Position numbers and translations under genes: made by a program. A stretch of DNA of 64,000 bases. Origin: Posidonia oceanica. Its lineage: Eukaryota; Streptophyta; Magnoliopsida; Alismatales; Posidoniaceae. The DNA lies in the NCBI GenBank assembly GCA_037176725.1, contig JAZBRS010000057.1, positions 88,991,501 to 89,055,500 of the forward strand, read 5' to 3'. Positions within the stretch are counted from its first letter, which is position 1, and each line of letters opens with the position of its first letter. Below, piece after piece: positions 31,657 to 43,197 of this stretch. Below the pieces are notes generated by a model. The model ran no database searches. It was not told the origin of the DNA and saw nothing but the letters and a program-made list of their open reading frames with translations.

Positions 31657-34634
31657 TCAAGTAAGGACTGGTGTGTGGACCAAAGTCTTTAAAAGGGTAC
31701 ATGCATGGCCCAAGGGACATATCCATGAATGTAGGGTCCACTCATTACGAAGGTCGCCAACGCTTACACTAGGACCAGTGCCCATCGGTACGTTGGAGCG
31801 GCCATAAAAGACATCACGGTGGAAGACAATCAAATGGCCAAACTGAGAATCAAACCAGGTCCTCCATGCTGCCTCCGTCTCTGCAGAATCGTCAAAAAGG
31901 GGCTCTGTGCCACCCGAGCGCCAGTTCTCGAGCTGCTCTCCAAACCGTTGAGGAGTATCAGTCTGACCTCCCCGAATGGCTCCCCGAGAGCAATCCGCAG
32001 GACCTGCCACTGGAACAACCTGTCGAAGGCCGAACTGTCGCAAGACGCGGCCCACCTAGCTATAGTGACACCGGAAGAGGCTAAAGAGCCAGCACTCTCG
32101 AAAGAACAAGTGGGAACCGCATGCCACGGGCTCCTCATCAGCATGCTCGCCCTCGGAGTAGGGTCTCCAGACAACCTGCAAGCACAAATCAGTCAGAAAC
32201 TAGTAAACTATGCAGGAAAGAAGGGTCTAAGCACTGACACTCACCCACTCCTCTGGGAGGATCTCTAACAGAAAGCGGCCCAGATGTCTCACAGGACGAA
32301 GCCGCTCTGGAGCCAACTGTACCTCACTCCACCGCCGAGCCTGGGGAAACTCGACAGGACCATCTCCTGGGACTCTAGGTCAAAGGTACACAAAGTGCTC
32401 AAAGATCCAGGTCTGTCACACGAAGCAACAAATTCCAAGTCAGAAGCAGGAAATTAAACAGAAGACAAGCTAATAAGTAAAGTACAAACCTGGAAAAGGG
32501 GCAGACAGCCCGAAAGAGAGCGGGTCTGGCCCACAGCAAAAGACTCCAGTCGAGAGATCAAATAGACCAACACGGCTGAACCCCAGAAATATCTACCAAT
32601 CCTCTCCACATTCAGAAGGAGAGGGGAAAAACTGGCATGTAGCATCTGAGAAGACGTGCCGAAGAAGAGTCTATGAAACAGAATGGACAAAAAGAGCCAG
32701 AGCTGCTGATCCGCTATCTCCGGGGTCACCTCGTCAACAAGAAGAAGGTCATCCAGTCGGTCCTTCAGCCACTTGACATTGACGCGTGTTTGGAAGCGAC
32801 CAGAAGGGGGAGGACGCGCACCATAACAGGCCTCTAGCTCGTCACCATAGTAGGGCTGCAAAGTCGCCACCACGGGCTCTCCGTCAACCCTCAGACCCAC
32901 CAACCGAACTAGGTCCTCCAGGGTGATCATCATCTCGCCCACGCGAAAGATGAAGCTGCCGGAACTCCTGTTGTACCTCTCGGCAAAAGAAACCAGAAGT
33001 CCGAGATGAATCTCGAAGGGCATGATATCCAAAAAATGGCTGAAGTCCATCCCTGCAAGTCTCGCCTGTTGGAACTCTAGGAGGTCGATGTACGTCTCAT
33101 GCAAGTCATTCCAGCTGGAGCGCGCCCGACTCGACAATGGCATCTGGCATAAAAGAAAACATTAAAAACATTAGTAACTTAATAACAATCAAGGAAAGTA
33201 GCTTAATAAGAGCCAAAGACACATAAAGTAACCTCACCTGGCCTAGCTCTGCGAGCTCTATCGCTGTACAAGCTCTCCTAGGAGGAGAAGGGACCGCACC
33301 TGAATCAGGGTCACCCTCGTCGTTGCCACCAACCTTAGGCTGGACAGGAGACGGCGCACGTGGATGCCTCACCCGAAGCTTGTGAGGACGAGAGGAGCTC
33401 GCCCCCACAGTGGAAGGACCGGCCTCGTCCCTCTCTGTCTCGGCCTCCTCGTCAGAAGCCCTGAAATGGTGCCACGAGCAGGGCATAGTCAGTTAAAGTC
33501 ATTAATAATCTCCTTAATCATTTTCTTGAACATCAAGTAATCCGTCTAAACATTAACCGATTAAAAAAATTCAAAACATCACTTTAACTAACCAATTTAA
33601 ACTTAAAAGTAAACCTTAAATTCAAAAGTCAAATCTAAAGACAAACTTTAAACTCTAATTCTAACTCTTAATTCTAACTTTAAAATCCAGAATTCAAAAG
33701 CTTTAAACCTTAAGATTCAACTTTTGATTCTTAATTTAAATTAATCCTTTTAAATGAATCCATCACTAACTTCAAAATAAAAAATTCCTAATTTCTTAAT
33801 TCCGAATCAATCCATTAAATCAGAAATTAACTCCTTAAGTTAAAAGAGAATGATTAATTCAATTATTAAAAGATTAAATCTCTTAAATTTCTAGGAAAAA
33901 TTCGCCATAACCTCTCCTGTAATTTCAATAAAAAAAATCTCCGTTCCTGCAAAAGAAATTCTAATTTCCATTCACCACATTTCTATTCACATTTCCATCC
34001 AAATCTCCATAAAAAAATAAAATTCCATCCACATTTAATATCCAAACTTAACATTTGCATTCGAATTTAACATTTGCATTCAAATTTAATTTAAACTTAA
34101 CATTTGCATTAAAATCTTAATCCAAACTCAACATTCACATTAAAATCTTAATTCAAACTTAACATTTGCAATTCAAACTTAACATTTGCACTTAAATTTA
34201 ATAACTGAATTTAAACTTAAATTTCCACAATAACAGAAATTAAACCTAAAAATTTTCCATATAAACTGGATTCTACTTAAATTTAATAAAACTAAAAAAT
34301 TTCCATTTCCATGTAAACTGAAATTAAACTTAAAATATCCATAAATTGAACTGAAATTCACAAATATTCCACAATAACTGAAATTATTCTTATTATAAAC
34401 TAAAATTATTCAAGCCACATTTTCAAAAAGGAAAAAAACCACTGTCCACCGCTGACTGTCCCTCTCCAGCCGTCCGCCTTCTCAAGCCCATCCACCGCCG
34501 GTCCACCATCGTCGTCGCCAAGCACAGAGATGGAAAAGTAAGAGAGAAACAGGAGGAACCTACCTCTGCCGTCGACGAGCCCCGCCGTCACTACTGCCCG
34601 CATTGCCACCTTCGTTGCCACCGTCACTCGCCAT
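31657..34634 (-). pseudogene. PMD gene 1: antisense, five-exon plant mobile domain gene inside element B
   Basis: Proposed exons on the minus strand: 34634-34564, 33460-33238, 33143-32490, 32412-32245 and 32175-31657. Donors are GAG|GTAGGT, CAG|GTGAGG, CAG|GTTTGT and TGG|GTGAGT; each acceptor ends in AG. Phases match (first junction splits an Arg codon; the others are phase 0). The joined product is about 545 codons: MASDGGNEGGN start, acidic/Ser-rich region, then the PMD core RVGEMMITLEDLVRLVGL, WLFLSILFHRLFFG, then TWIFEHF, LLEILPEEW and the C-terminal VGRVLRQFGLRQVVP. Two stops break it: TGA in exon 4 (Arg position) and TAG in exon 5 (32058-32056). Host PMD proteins of the MAIN/MAIL1 type act in silencing and genome stability; this copy's role is unknown. 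Intron 1 (about 1.1 kb) is AT-rich with TTAAACTTAACATTTGCATT-like repeats. Confidence 0.85.
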
Positions 34635-35196
34635 CAAGGAGGAGGAAGAGGACGTGTCGCCGGAGACCACCACCACGCCGCCACGCCGAAGAGGATCGTC
34701 GGATGAAGGAGGGGTCGCCGGACGAAGGGAGGAGAAGAGGAAGAGAGGAGGAGAAGGACGTTTGAAGCTCTGAAGAAAAGAGGGCAACAGCCAGTTTTTG
34801 CTACTGGACTCATAACCTGGTCGCCAGAAGAAGAGGCGACTCGCTCGGACGCCTCTACAATCGGAGACTGACCCCCCCAAGCTTCTTCGTGCGCCGACTT
34901 TCCCGCCTCGGTTTGAACCCTCTGAAGAAGCACGATGCTAGACGCCCTAAAAAGAGGCGCCTGGATCGGGCGCCACAGGGAGCAGCGGCTAACAACGGCA
35001 GAGGGTCTCATCCTTTAATTTCCCTCTAAAACACAAACCTATACATTAACAAACGACAAAACATAGTTTAGAAGCTAAAATGTAATTCAACCCAAAATGT
35101 AATTCAAGAACTTAAGCATAATTCAACCCAAGCTTAAACTTAAAAACTAACTAAGACATGATTCAACTCAACTTAAAAATAAAAAAAAAAACATAA
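34635..35196 (-). other. Region between the two antisense PMD genes
   Basis: 34635-35011 is G/C-rich with an open minus-strand frame but no family features. It carries the element B motif GGCGAC/GGCGCC in inverted pairs (34820-34975), as the LTR and leader do. I read it as upstream/5' UTR sequence of PMD gene 1. 35012-35196 is AT-rich and empty. Confidence 0.5.
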
Positions 35197-36590
35197 TCAG
35201 CCATGCATTGCCATACCCAAGCGATTGAGCCCAAGCATCTTCAAGAATTCCTGCCGGTCATCAACATATTTCTGAGGTGTAGGGCAGCACCGTGCATACC
35301 ACTTCACATACTTCGCCTCCTGGGACTCCCGAGCAGTTGCAGAAAGCCAAGGCGCACTCAGAGACACTCGCCTGTCGATGTAAACCCAACGTGCTATGTA
35401 CTCTAGGACCATCCTCTCATCTCGATCACCGTCTTCCTTGCGAACACGGATCGGAGGGGTCAAAACTGCATCAGCCTGGACAACTAGCTCCTGATTCAGC
35501 AGACGTGGACAACGATGGATGGGATACAGCACTAACGATGTGGCACCCACCAGGACAAGCTCAAGGTCACTATGAACTATGCTCATCACCCGCGCCTTAT
35601 GAGCTCTAGGCAGCTTCAGAATAAAGCCAAAATCCTATGGTGACAAATGTCCCAGATGGAGAACACAGTCATGGAAGCTCAGGCCGGCAAAATCTGTATC
35701 ACAACAACAATGACACATGAACCACCTGTGCAGTAGCAGTGGAGAACCAAAGAACTTCCCTGAACAAGAGGCACTGGTGAGCCCCTCCATGGTGTAAGCC
35801 AACACGGCAGGAGCCAAGCACAAGTCTGGACGAACAGCCACCAACATCAGGAGATCCACATGGTGGAGATCCATTGTGAAATGTGCGTCTGCAAACAAGG
35901 CAAGGCCACCGACTGCTACGAACAAGCACTTCCTCAGCTCAACCTCAGCAAGTTGCCTAGTGCTAAGAACCTCCCACAGGCCTCGAAGAAAGAGTCTCCC
36001 CGAGTGCATCAAAGCCTTGCTAGCCTCCTGATCCATTGCTAAATACCCGCCTATCTTCCTAGAGCCCACTGTCTCAACAGAAATGGCGAAGCAATCATCT
36101 GCCGCTTCAGTAGATTCCATCGCCAGTCCAAGCAAAGAGGACACCTCCTCACATGTGATCAACATCTCCCCACAAGGAAGATTGAAGGTGTTGGAGGAAC
36201 CATTCCAGAAAGCCATCAGGGCATGCAACAATGGCCAAGGCACAGGCATGTGGATCAAATCGAGTAACTTGTCAAAACCACTGTACCCGAAGAGATGCTT
36301 GTTATCCACTGCTTGATTGATCAAACCAACCACCCACGGCAGAGTATACCGGAAAGAATTGTGGAAGTCCGGCCATCCGGTGAGGTTCACTACAGCCTAA
36401 ATAAGCAACGTTCAGAGACAAAGCCACAAAGAAAAGCATGCAAAGACAGAGAAAAACATACCTGGTCATCCCAGATAGCTTTCATCAAATGGTTGGGGAT
36501 ATCAACCACCCTCTTCACTTGGAAGGTCGAAGAAGAGAAGGAAGGAAGCTTTATGGTCAAGATAATGGGTTTACTTGTGCAGAATGCTTC
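35197..36590 (-). pseudogene. PMD gene 2: second antisense plant mobile domain gene inside element B
   Basis: Two exons are clear: 36590-36462, and 36396-35197. The intron between them starts CAG|GTATGT and ends in TTATTTAG, phase 0. Exon 1 encodes VKRVVDIPNHLMKAIWDDQ at its end; exon 2 continues with the PMD core LPCGEMLITCEEVSSLLGL, then a long C-terminal part ending in KYVDDRQEFLKMLGL. One in-frame TAG lies at 35637-35635. The 5' boundary (acceptor CTTTTCAG at 36591) implies at least one more upstream exon that I could not find. It differs strongly from PMD gene 1, so it is a different family member, not a recent duplicate. Confidence 0.78.
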
Positions 36591-37572
36591 CTGAAAAGCA
36601 AGGACGGCCGTTTTTTATCTCCCCTTATCAAAAGAATCAGGGTTTAAAACGATTTCTGAACTAAATAAGCCAGGAGATCGCGCGTCGCCCTATCAATCGG
36701 TGACTAGCATAGCCGCCCACTCAAGAGGCGACTAACCCTTTAGAACAGACTACGAAGCCGAGAAGTAAACTCTTGCCTTGAGTTCACGTGCCACCTGCCG
36801 CAGCCACTGCGAACACCAGATGACACATCGGCTTGGCAAATGAAGGATTCACTCCCTCACCCGGTTCTCTTTGCACGGAACCTCTTTACTTGCCAAGTCG
36901 AGCTGTGGGACGACGATCCTTTCTAGAGAGTGTTGGTCACACTTGAGGACGGAAAACACTTGACTACAATGAATTGCATTCATTCATTTTGCATATGTCC
37001 ATATGGTTTGGGACCAACCATATCCCACCGGCCTAACCTAGCATATGGACCATTCATTGCATTGCGTGTTGACCTTGCATTATCATAGTATGTTTGAATC
37101 ATGCATCCATGCATTTTCTCATATCATTGGAAGTGAAGCACGAACGGAGCATTGTTCTTCAAGAGTGTTAGAAACCCTTCAGGCATATGATTCTCCTAGA
37201 GCCAACCCAGTTCATACCTACCCTCTTATCAATTCCAATCTGAGTAAAGTCTCAAACAAGATGTCACACTCTCCTTCCGATCGTGCTGGAATAACATCCC
37301 ATGATTTCCTCCTTAGTGCTTGCCTGTTGGAACACACATGGTTGACCTGATCTTGACTTCGGCTGCGACACAAGATCCGAAACCGACTTGACCCCTCCAT
37401 GCCTGAGTCTCCAATTTGATGGCAATTTAAACCCTCTTTTTATTTTTTTCATTGGCTACTTCAGTGGCAAATTGTTTGAGATTGAGCTCCCATTTTCAGC
37501 AAATGCTCAATAGGACATCGTTCTTTCCTTGGACCTGATCTTGTTTCAAGATCAACTCCAAGGAGGGGCATC
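36591..37572. other. Spacer and polypurine tract before element B 3' LTR
   Basis: No coding signal. A GGCGAC-type motif cluster is at 36675-36735, and TTCATTGCATT-like repeats are at 36970-37110. The polypurine tract AAGGAGGGGCATC ends at 37572, immediately before the LTR. Confidence 0.7.
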
Positions 37573-39190
37573 TGTAGATATCCTATTTTCGCATTTCTGA
37601 CAGTTCTTTTTTAGGATAGAAACCTTGAGGCGCCCCAAGTCTTGTGCCTAAGTTTTGATAACACATCTTCCAGATATTTCTTGACTTCTTTAAAGCATCA
37701 CTTGATCCTACCTTGACTCAGGTTGTTGGCTGTGGCAGAGCTAACTCACTCAAGCTTGTGACAAGTCCGAGTACCCTGGGTATCCTTTGCTTCTACTCAG
37801 ATTCGTGGCAGATTTGAGTTAACAGAGATGCCTCCTTGATTTCATAGACTATCTGTGGTTTCCCAGCCTTCTATCTTGTTTCCTCTAATCAGAACTCGGA
37901 AAAAGGGCTGGAAATGACCTAAGCTTGATAGTAGCCAGTTAGGGAGGCGACTCAGGTAGTTGCCTCCTAGAGAGGCGACTAAGACCGTCACGATTGTCTC
38001 GCTGACTGCCTTAGAAGCCGACATCAGAGGCAGCCCAGTCAAAAGCCATCTGAGAAGGCGACCCACGAGGACGCCAACTAGAAAGGCAACAGGGCGATCG
38101 TGGGCAGCGGTTGCTCACCACGATCCCCTCAACCCTCAGGCACCAGAGCATCAAGCGGCTGAGCAGTTGCGGAACTGCCCCGGTCTTCCCCACGATCCTT
38201 GACGATTAGGCGTCACTCCATGGGGCGACTAACAATCGTGGCTCCCCTGAACTGCTTTTCCACAGTTATTTCCCACTACCCCCTCAACCGTTAGGCGCTA
38301 GCTCCATCGGCGACTAACAATCGTGGCACCCCTGAACCGCTTTTCCACAGTTATTTCCCACTACCCCCTCAACCGTTAGGCGCCAGTTCACCCGGCGACT
38401 AACAATCGTGGCCTTGTTCCCAAGTCTTCCCACACTTTGACTGAGCGGTTGCTAGCTTTAGGCGCCAGCTCAACCGGCGACTAACCCTAACTGCCACTTT
38501 TCTAGAATTTTCTGAACTCCAACCGTCCTCACCCTCCTAAAGTCTAGAAATAGACCCCCTAGGCCAGTGGTTTGGGGGTCGGAATTTTAGAGAGAGAAAT
38601 CCCTCCAGTTAGAATTTTGTGGAACCACCTTGTCAGTGTTAAGTCTCCACCTTCAAGAGCTAGAGTCTTCAACCTAGAAGCTCTATCTCCCACCTTCAGA
38701 AGAGGGAAATCCAATTCTCATCTCCATCCCAGGGATTCTCAGCTACGCCGGAGCTCCGACCGTGTCTTCTTTCAACTTCATTGCATTCAGCATAAGGGTG
38801 AAAGGGAGTATCTTCCTCTAATCTATTTTCTCATTGCATTTTTACATTCCTTAGCATAGGACCCATAGCATGTGCATGCGAGGAACAATCCCTGATCAGT
38901 ATTTGTTTTTTTTTAGTCATGTCGTTTCGTTCACTTCGGTTGCTGACTACTACACTTGAGCTAATTTAGATCTATGTCATTTTGTTTTGAAGGAAAGGAA
39001 GGAGCTTACATAACACGAGGGAGCCGCTAGACGACATCCAGCCGTCGATCTAGTGGTCCGTGGACCCACATCATCATCATCTCCCCCCAAGGTGTCTTGT
39101 CTACCTAAAGGCGAGTGGCGATCACAAAAGTTGACGACGTACGTGGTGGCGCAGTCATCTTCTCAAACACCCTCCAAATTCCACACTACA
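37573..39190 (+). repeat. Element B 3' LTR
   Basis: 1618 bp from TGTAGATATCC to CCACACTACA, followed by target copy agtta (39191-39195). It contains an insertion of about 30 bp relative to the 5' LTR near 38690-38720 and has lost the TATA box. The 85-bp array and the internal TGGCGATCAC are retained. Confidence 0.95.
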
Positions 39191-39195
39191 AGTTA

Positions 39196-42100
39196 CAGGT
39201 AGAAAGAGAGAGAGAGAGAGACCCATTTTGAGAGAGGAGAGAATTGAGCGTGAAAAGGGTGGGCTGATACGTCCCAGAGCTTCGTCGGACCTCCACGAAC
39301 TCAACCCAACGCCTCCTACGCGCCGCCGTTGCCTCCAGACGCCTCACCACCTTGCAGCACCACCGCCGAACCCACCTGAGGTTGGTGGCCCATTCCAAGC
39401 ACCCACACCGGTAACCGACTCCTCCCCTAGCTCTGCCTTACTCCCCTCTTGCTTCTCAGCTCTCCTCCGGCGCGTTTCGTGCCCTGTGCACCATTTCTCA
39501 CCTCGCCGGACTTGTTCGTCTTCCCCGGCAATGGCCGCCGTCTGCAGATCAGCTCCGCTGCTCCAGACCGTCCTCCACTCCACCGAACAGCACCTGGACC
39601 TTCGCCGGACGTCGCCTGACCTCCCCAAGCGCCGCCTGTGCCCCGTCGCCGCCTGCATCGCCACTGCAACGCCGAATTCATTGCCGCCGCCGGTCATTCA
39701 CTGTAGCTAGGGTTTATAAGGTTTTTAATTTTAATTTCGTTAGACATTGAAATAAAATCCTTCAAGTTCTTTTCTTTTCATTTCAGTCCAGGTTTTGATT
39801 GAAAATCATTTAATTTCGTTTTAAAACTTTACTGCATTGCAAGTAAGTCTAGCATTTAAGTTTTATTGCATATCAGTCCTTCATGCATTCATTTAAATCA
39901 TTTAATTTCGTTTTAAATCATACTGCATTACATTTTAGTCCTGTAATTTAATTTATTTGCACTTAGGTCCAATTTCAATCATTCATTCATTTAATTTTTG
40001 TCTAAAATCATATTGCATTATAGAAAAGCCCAGAAACTTATTTTAATTGCATTTCAGTCCTATTTGCTTTAAACCTTTCATTTAAATCACATTTTTTATC
40101 TTATTGCATTGCATTTAAATCCAGTAAGTTGTTTTAATTACATTTCAGTCCTAAATGCATTCATCTATTCATTTAATTTTTGTTTTAAATCATATTGCAT
40201 TACAGAAAAGCCCAAAAACTTATCTTAATTGCATTTCAGTCCTGTTTGCTTTAAACCATTCATTTAAATCACATTTTTATCTTATTGCATTGCATTTAAA
40301 TTTAGTAAGTTGTTTAAATTGCATTTTAGTCCTCTGAGCATACATCCATTCATTTAAATGTATTTTTTAAACCATATTACATTGCATTTTAGTCCAGCAC
40401 TTTAGTTTATTTACACTTAAATCCTGTATCAGTTTCAGTAGTTATTTAACTGCATTTTTCAAACCATATTGCATTGCATTTTAGTCTAGAACTGTAGTTT
40501 AATTGCATTTAAGTCCTACATGCCTACAGAAGTCATTTAATTGCATGTTTTAAACTATATTACATTGCCGAAAAGTCCTGTGATCATGTTTATTTGCAGT
40601 TAAGTCCATAATGCATCAAAACATCATTTAAGTCGCATTTTTAACCATATTGCATTGTAATAATGTTCTACAGTTTTCAAAATTGCATTTTAGTCCTTAT
40701 TATAAGCTGTTGCTTGTTTGCATGCCTGTTTAACTTTGCATTAATGTCCAACAGTTTTCAAAATTGCATGTTAGTCCTTATTTTGAACTGTTGCTTGTTT
40801 GCATGCCTGTTTAACTTTGCATTTTAAACCCTACATTGTTTTCAAAATTGCATATATGTCCTTATGTTCGCTTTCTTCATGTTTGCATCCTGCTTTGCAT
40901 TTAAAACCCAACAGTTAGGTCTAATTGCATGTTAGTCCTAAAATTCAATTGTGGTGTGCTTGCATATTTCTTTTGCTTTGCATTTAGGTCGAACATGTTT
41001 TCAAAATTGCATATAGGTCCATTTCTTGCATGACTGCCTGCATACCTTTTAATTAAGCATTTACCCCCTGCTGGCCCCATACATTGTTGCATTAATGTTT
41101 TAGCATGCATTTGCCCTATTGTCTAGTATTTTGCCATGTCATTGCATAGAGGCTCCTGTAGTTTGTTTTAATTGCATTTAGGTCCCTACCTTTTGCATTC
41201 TTGCATGCATAGCATCCTCATGCCATTGCATATAGCACCCTTGCATTCTTTTGTGCACTTTTAGCCTCATTGCATGTAAGACACCCTGTATTGCACACAT
41301 TAGGGATATTTTGCACTTAGACCCCCATTTAGACCACAAGTTCTGGCCCTTGAGCCATCTGACTTGAAACCTGAATAACTTTTGATCGGACCGTTGGATC
41401 TTCACGATCCAACCATCCAGGTCTTCCTGGTTGAATGATCCTTCATTCTAACCAAAGTTTTTTCAGATCAGGCCTCAGATCTTCAAGATAAATCCATCTG
41501 AATCACTGCATATCACTTACTGCTTGTCACTTGCATTGCATGCCTTGCTTTCGCATCCTGTTTTCTCGTGCATGTAGCTTAGGGTTTTCCGCTATTGTTT
41601 TCTTTCCCCTTTGCTTGTTTCACACTTGCATAGCGTGGTTTTACGTTGTTTTCCGTCCTTATTTTCTTTCCCCTTTGCTTGTTTCACACTTGCATTGCGT
41701 GGTTTTACTTGATGCTTTCTGCTCCTATTTTCTTTCCCCTTTGCTTGCTTCACACTTGCATTGCGTGGTTTTGCATAGTTTTCCGCCCTCGTTATGTTTC
41801 CCCTTTGCTTGTTGCACACTTGCATTGTGTGGTTTTTGCTCGGCGTTTTCTTTTATCACCTGCATTTGCATTAGAGCAGTGATGTTTACTGTCTGGAGTT
41901 CTTACGAACCAGGGCATGCCCCGTTCGGAACACTGATAGCGTAGCTGAGCACATACATTGCACGTTTAATTCCCTGCACACATCATGGCACTTGGAGCAC
42001 ACATTTGAACATATAATTAAGACTTGTATGGCATTTTGGCATTTAAGGCATGTTTAGAGCATTCATAGCATTCCTCGTCCCTCGGGTGTGTATTTGAGGC

Positions 42101-42457
42101 AAGCATCATCGATATCCTACACATGTGAGCGAGATTAGCGTAGAAAGACCGATTCCGGGCGTATCGGGGGTGCCTAACACCTTCCCCGTGCGTAACAGGA
42201 GTCCTTACCCTTTCTCTGGCTCGCAGTGACCATTTTGCCCTCGTCCTTACCATGAGTCATTCATTTTGCATAGCATTGCATCCATTTGCATGTTTTCATG
42301 TATTTCCCCGGTTTTTCTCGTCTCCCGACTTAATAGACTAGGTGGCGACTCCGTATTTGCTTTATCTTTTGTCTTCCTCTTCAACGGTACTTATAGTGAC
42401 ACCTCTCTCCTCTCGGGCCCCTCGCCGGTCCAGGATTTGCGAGACGGGAAAGCTACA
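39196..42457 (+). repeat. Element C 5' LTR, right part
   Basis: Resumes after the element B target copy with CAGGTAGAAAGAG and ends GCTACA. The first ~500 bp is G/C-rich; 39720-41200 is a degenerate array of TTGCATTGCATTTTAGTCC-like units; the tail holds GGGTGCCTAACACCTTCCCC (42167-42186), also conserved in the solo LTR near 62025. TGGCGACTCC lies at 42343-42352, 115 bp before the end. Compared with the 3' LTR it has one extra unit of about 108 bp near 40740-40850. Confidence 0.93.
41584..41845 (+). repeat. Fourfold 64-bp tandem repeat in element C LTR
   Basis: Four copies start at about 41584, 41648, 41713 and 41778. Each contains TTTCCCCTTTGCTTGTTTC followed by ACACTTGCATTGCGTGG. All four are kept in the 3' LTR (56257-56512), so the array predates insertion. 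Confidence 0.9.
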
Positions 42458-42458
42458 G

Positions 42459-42476
42459 TGGCGACTCTGTTGGGGA
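42459..42476 (+). promoter_or_regulatory. Primer-binding site of element C
   Basis: TGGCGACTCTGTTGGGGA begins one base after the LTR end. It resembles the tRNA-Arg-type PBS I associate with Ogre-like elements; the tRNA match was not computed. Confidence 0.75.
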
Positions 42477-43197
42477 TTTCAGACTCCAGCTTTCGTTTTA
42501 TGACTTTCTCGCTTGCTTGGATTTCGCATTTTGCTTGCCTTATGCCCTTTGCCTTGCTTTTTGCTTGCCTTATGCCCTTTAGCATGCTTTATTTGCTCGC
42601 CTTTTGCCTGTTTACTTGCTTCATTGCTTACATTATTCTTGTTTGCTTTGTTTATGCTTTATACATGCCTTTTGAGTGGTAATTACTTTGTTTTACACAG
42701 TTGCTATACCACTACACATGCACATGCCATGCATACCTGCTTTTTGACATGATATGTGTTTTCTTTTCACTATCATGTCCACAAAACACTTGCACATGCC
42801 ATGCACATGCCTTTGGTCTTGTTGTGTGACTGTTTGCATGCCATGACTTCCTGTTTCTTTCCCCTTCATGCTTTTGCCATGCTTAGGATATTAGAAACAT
42901 GTTTGCTCCCCTTTTGGCTTAATAAAAGCAACAATAAAGCCAACTTTTTAATCTTAAGCGCATCTAGAGTTAAAACTTGCAATTTTCCCCTTGGTTAAAT
43001 AAAACGCAAGTAAAACACTCTAATGCATATCGCATGATTGATTATTTTAGAAAGCATGCATCTTCTCATCCCTGAGTCTACCCACTTAGTCTGAGAAGGG
43101 CAGTCCCGGTCTCTCGTTCAGCTGCTTTGGCACAAGGCGAGTTGGTCGATCTGTCTCCCTTGTTTGGGGTCGTGTCGGTGCTAATAGAGGATACAGC

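Larger units (their letters stand above)
19654..39190 (+). mobile_element. Element B: autonomous-type Tat/Ogre-like Ty3/gypsy element with antisense PMD cassette
   Basis: LTRs of 1596 and 1618 bp start TGTAGATATCC and end in CA; target duplications agtta flank at 19649-19653 and 39191-39195. Order: LTR, PBS, leader, gag, two protease-like domains, G-patch, RT, RNase H, second RNase H, integrase, then two PMD genes on the minus strand, PPT and LTR. The second, archaeal-type RNase H is the hallmark of the Tat lineage. RT to integrase (27249-31091) keeps one frame with eight stops and no frameshift, so decay is by substitution. It inserted into the 5' LTR of element C. Confidence 0.95.

Noticed and set aside
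31819..32268. Plus-strand 149-codon ORF
   Set aside because: It is the shadow of exons 4-5 of the antisense PMD gene, whose minus-strand translation carries the recognisable motifs.
39228..39710. Pro/Ser/Arg-rich ORFs near 39228-39710 and 53980-54501
   Set aside because: Both are the same G/C-rich LTR segment of element C; the two copies diverge with frame-changing differences and no codon-level constraint is apparent.
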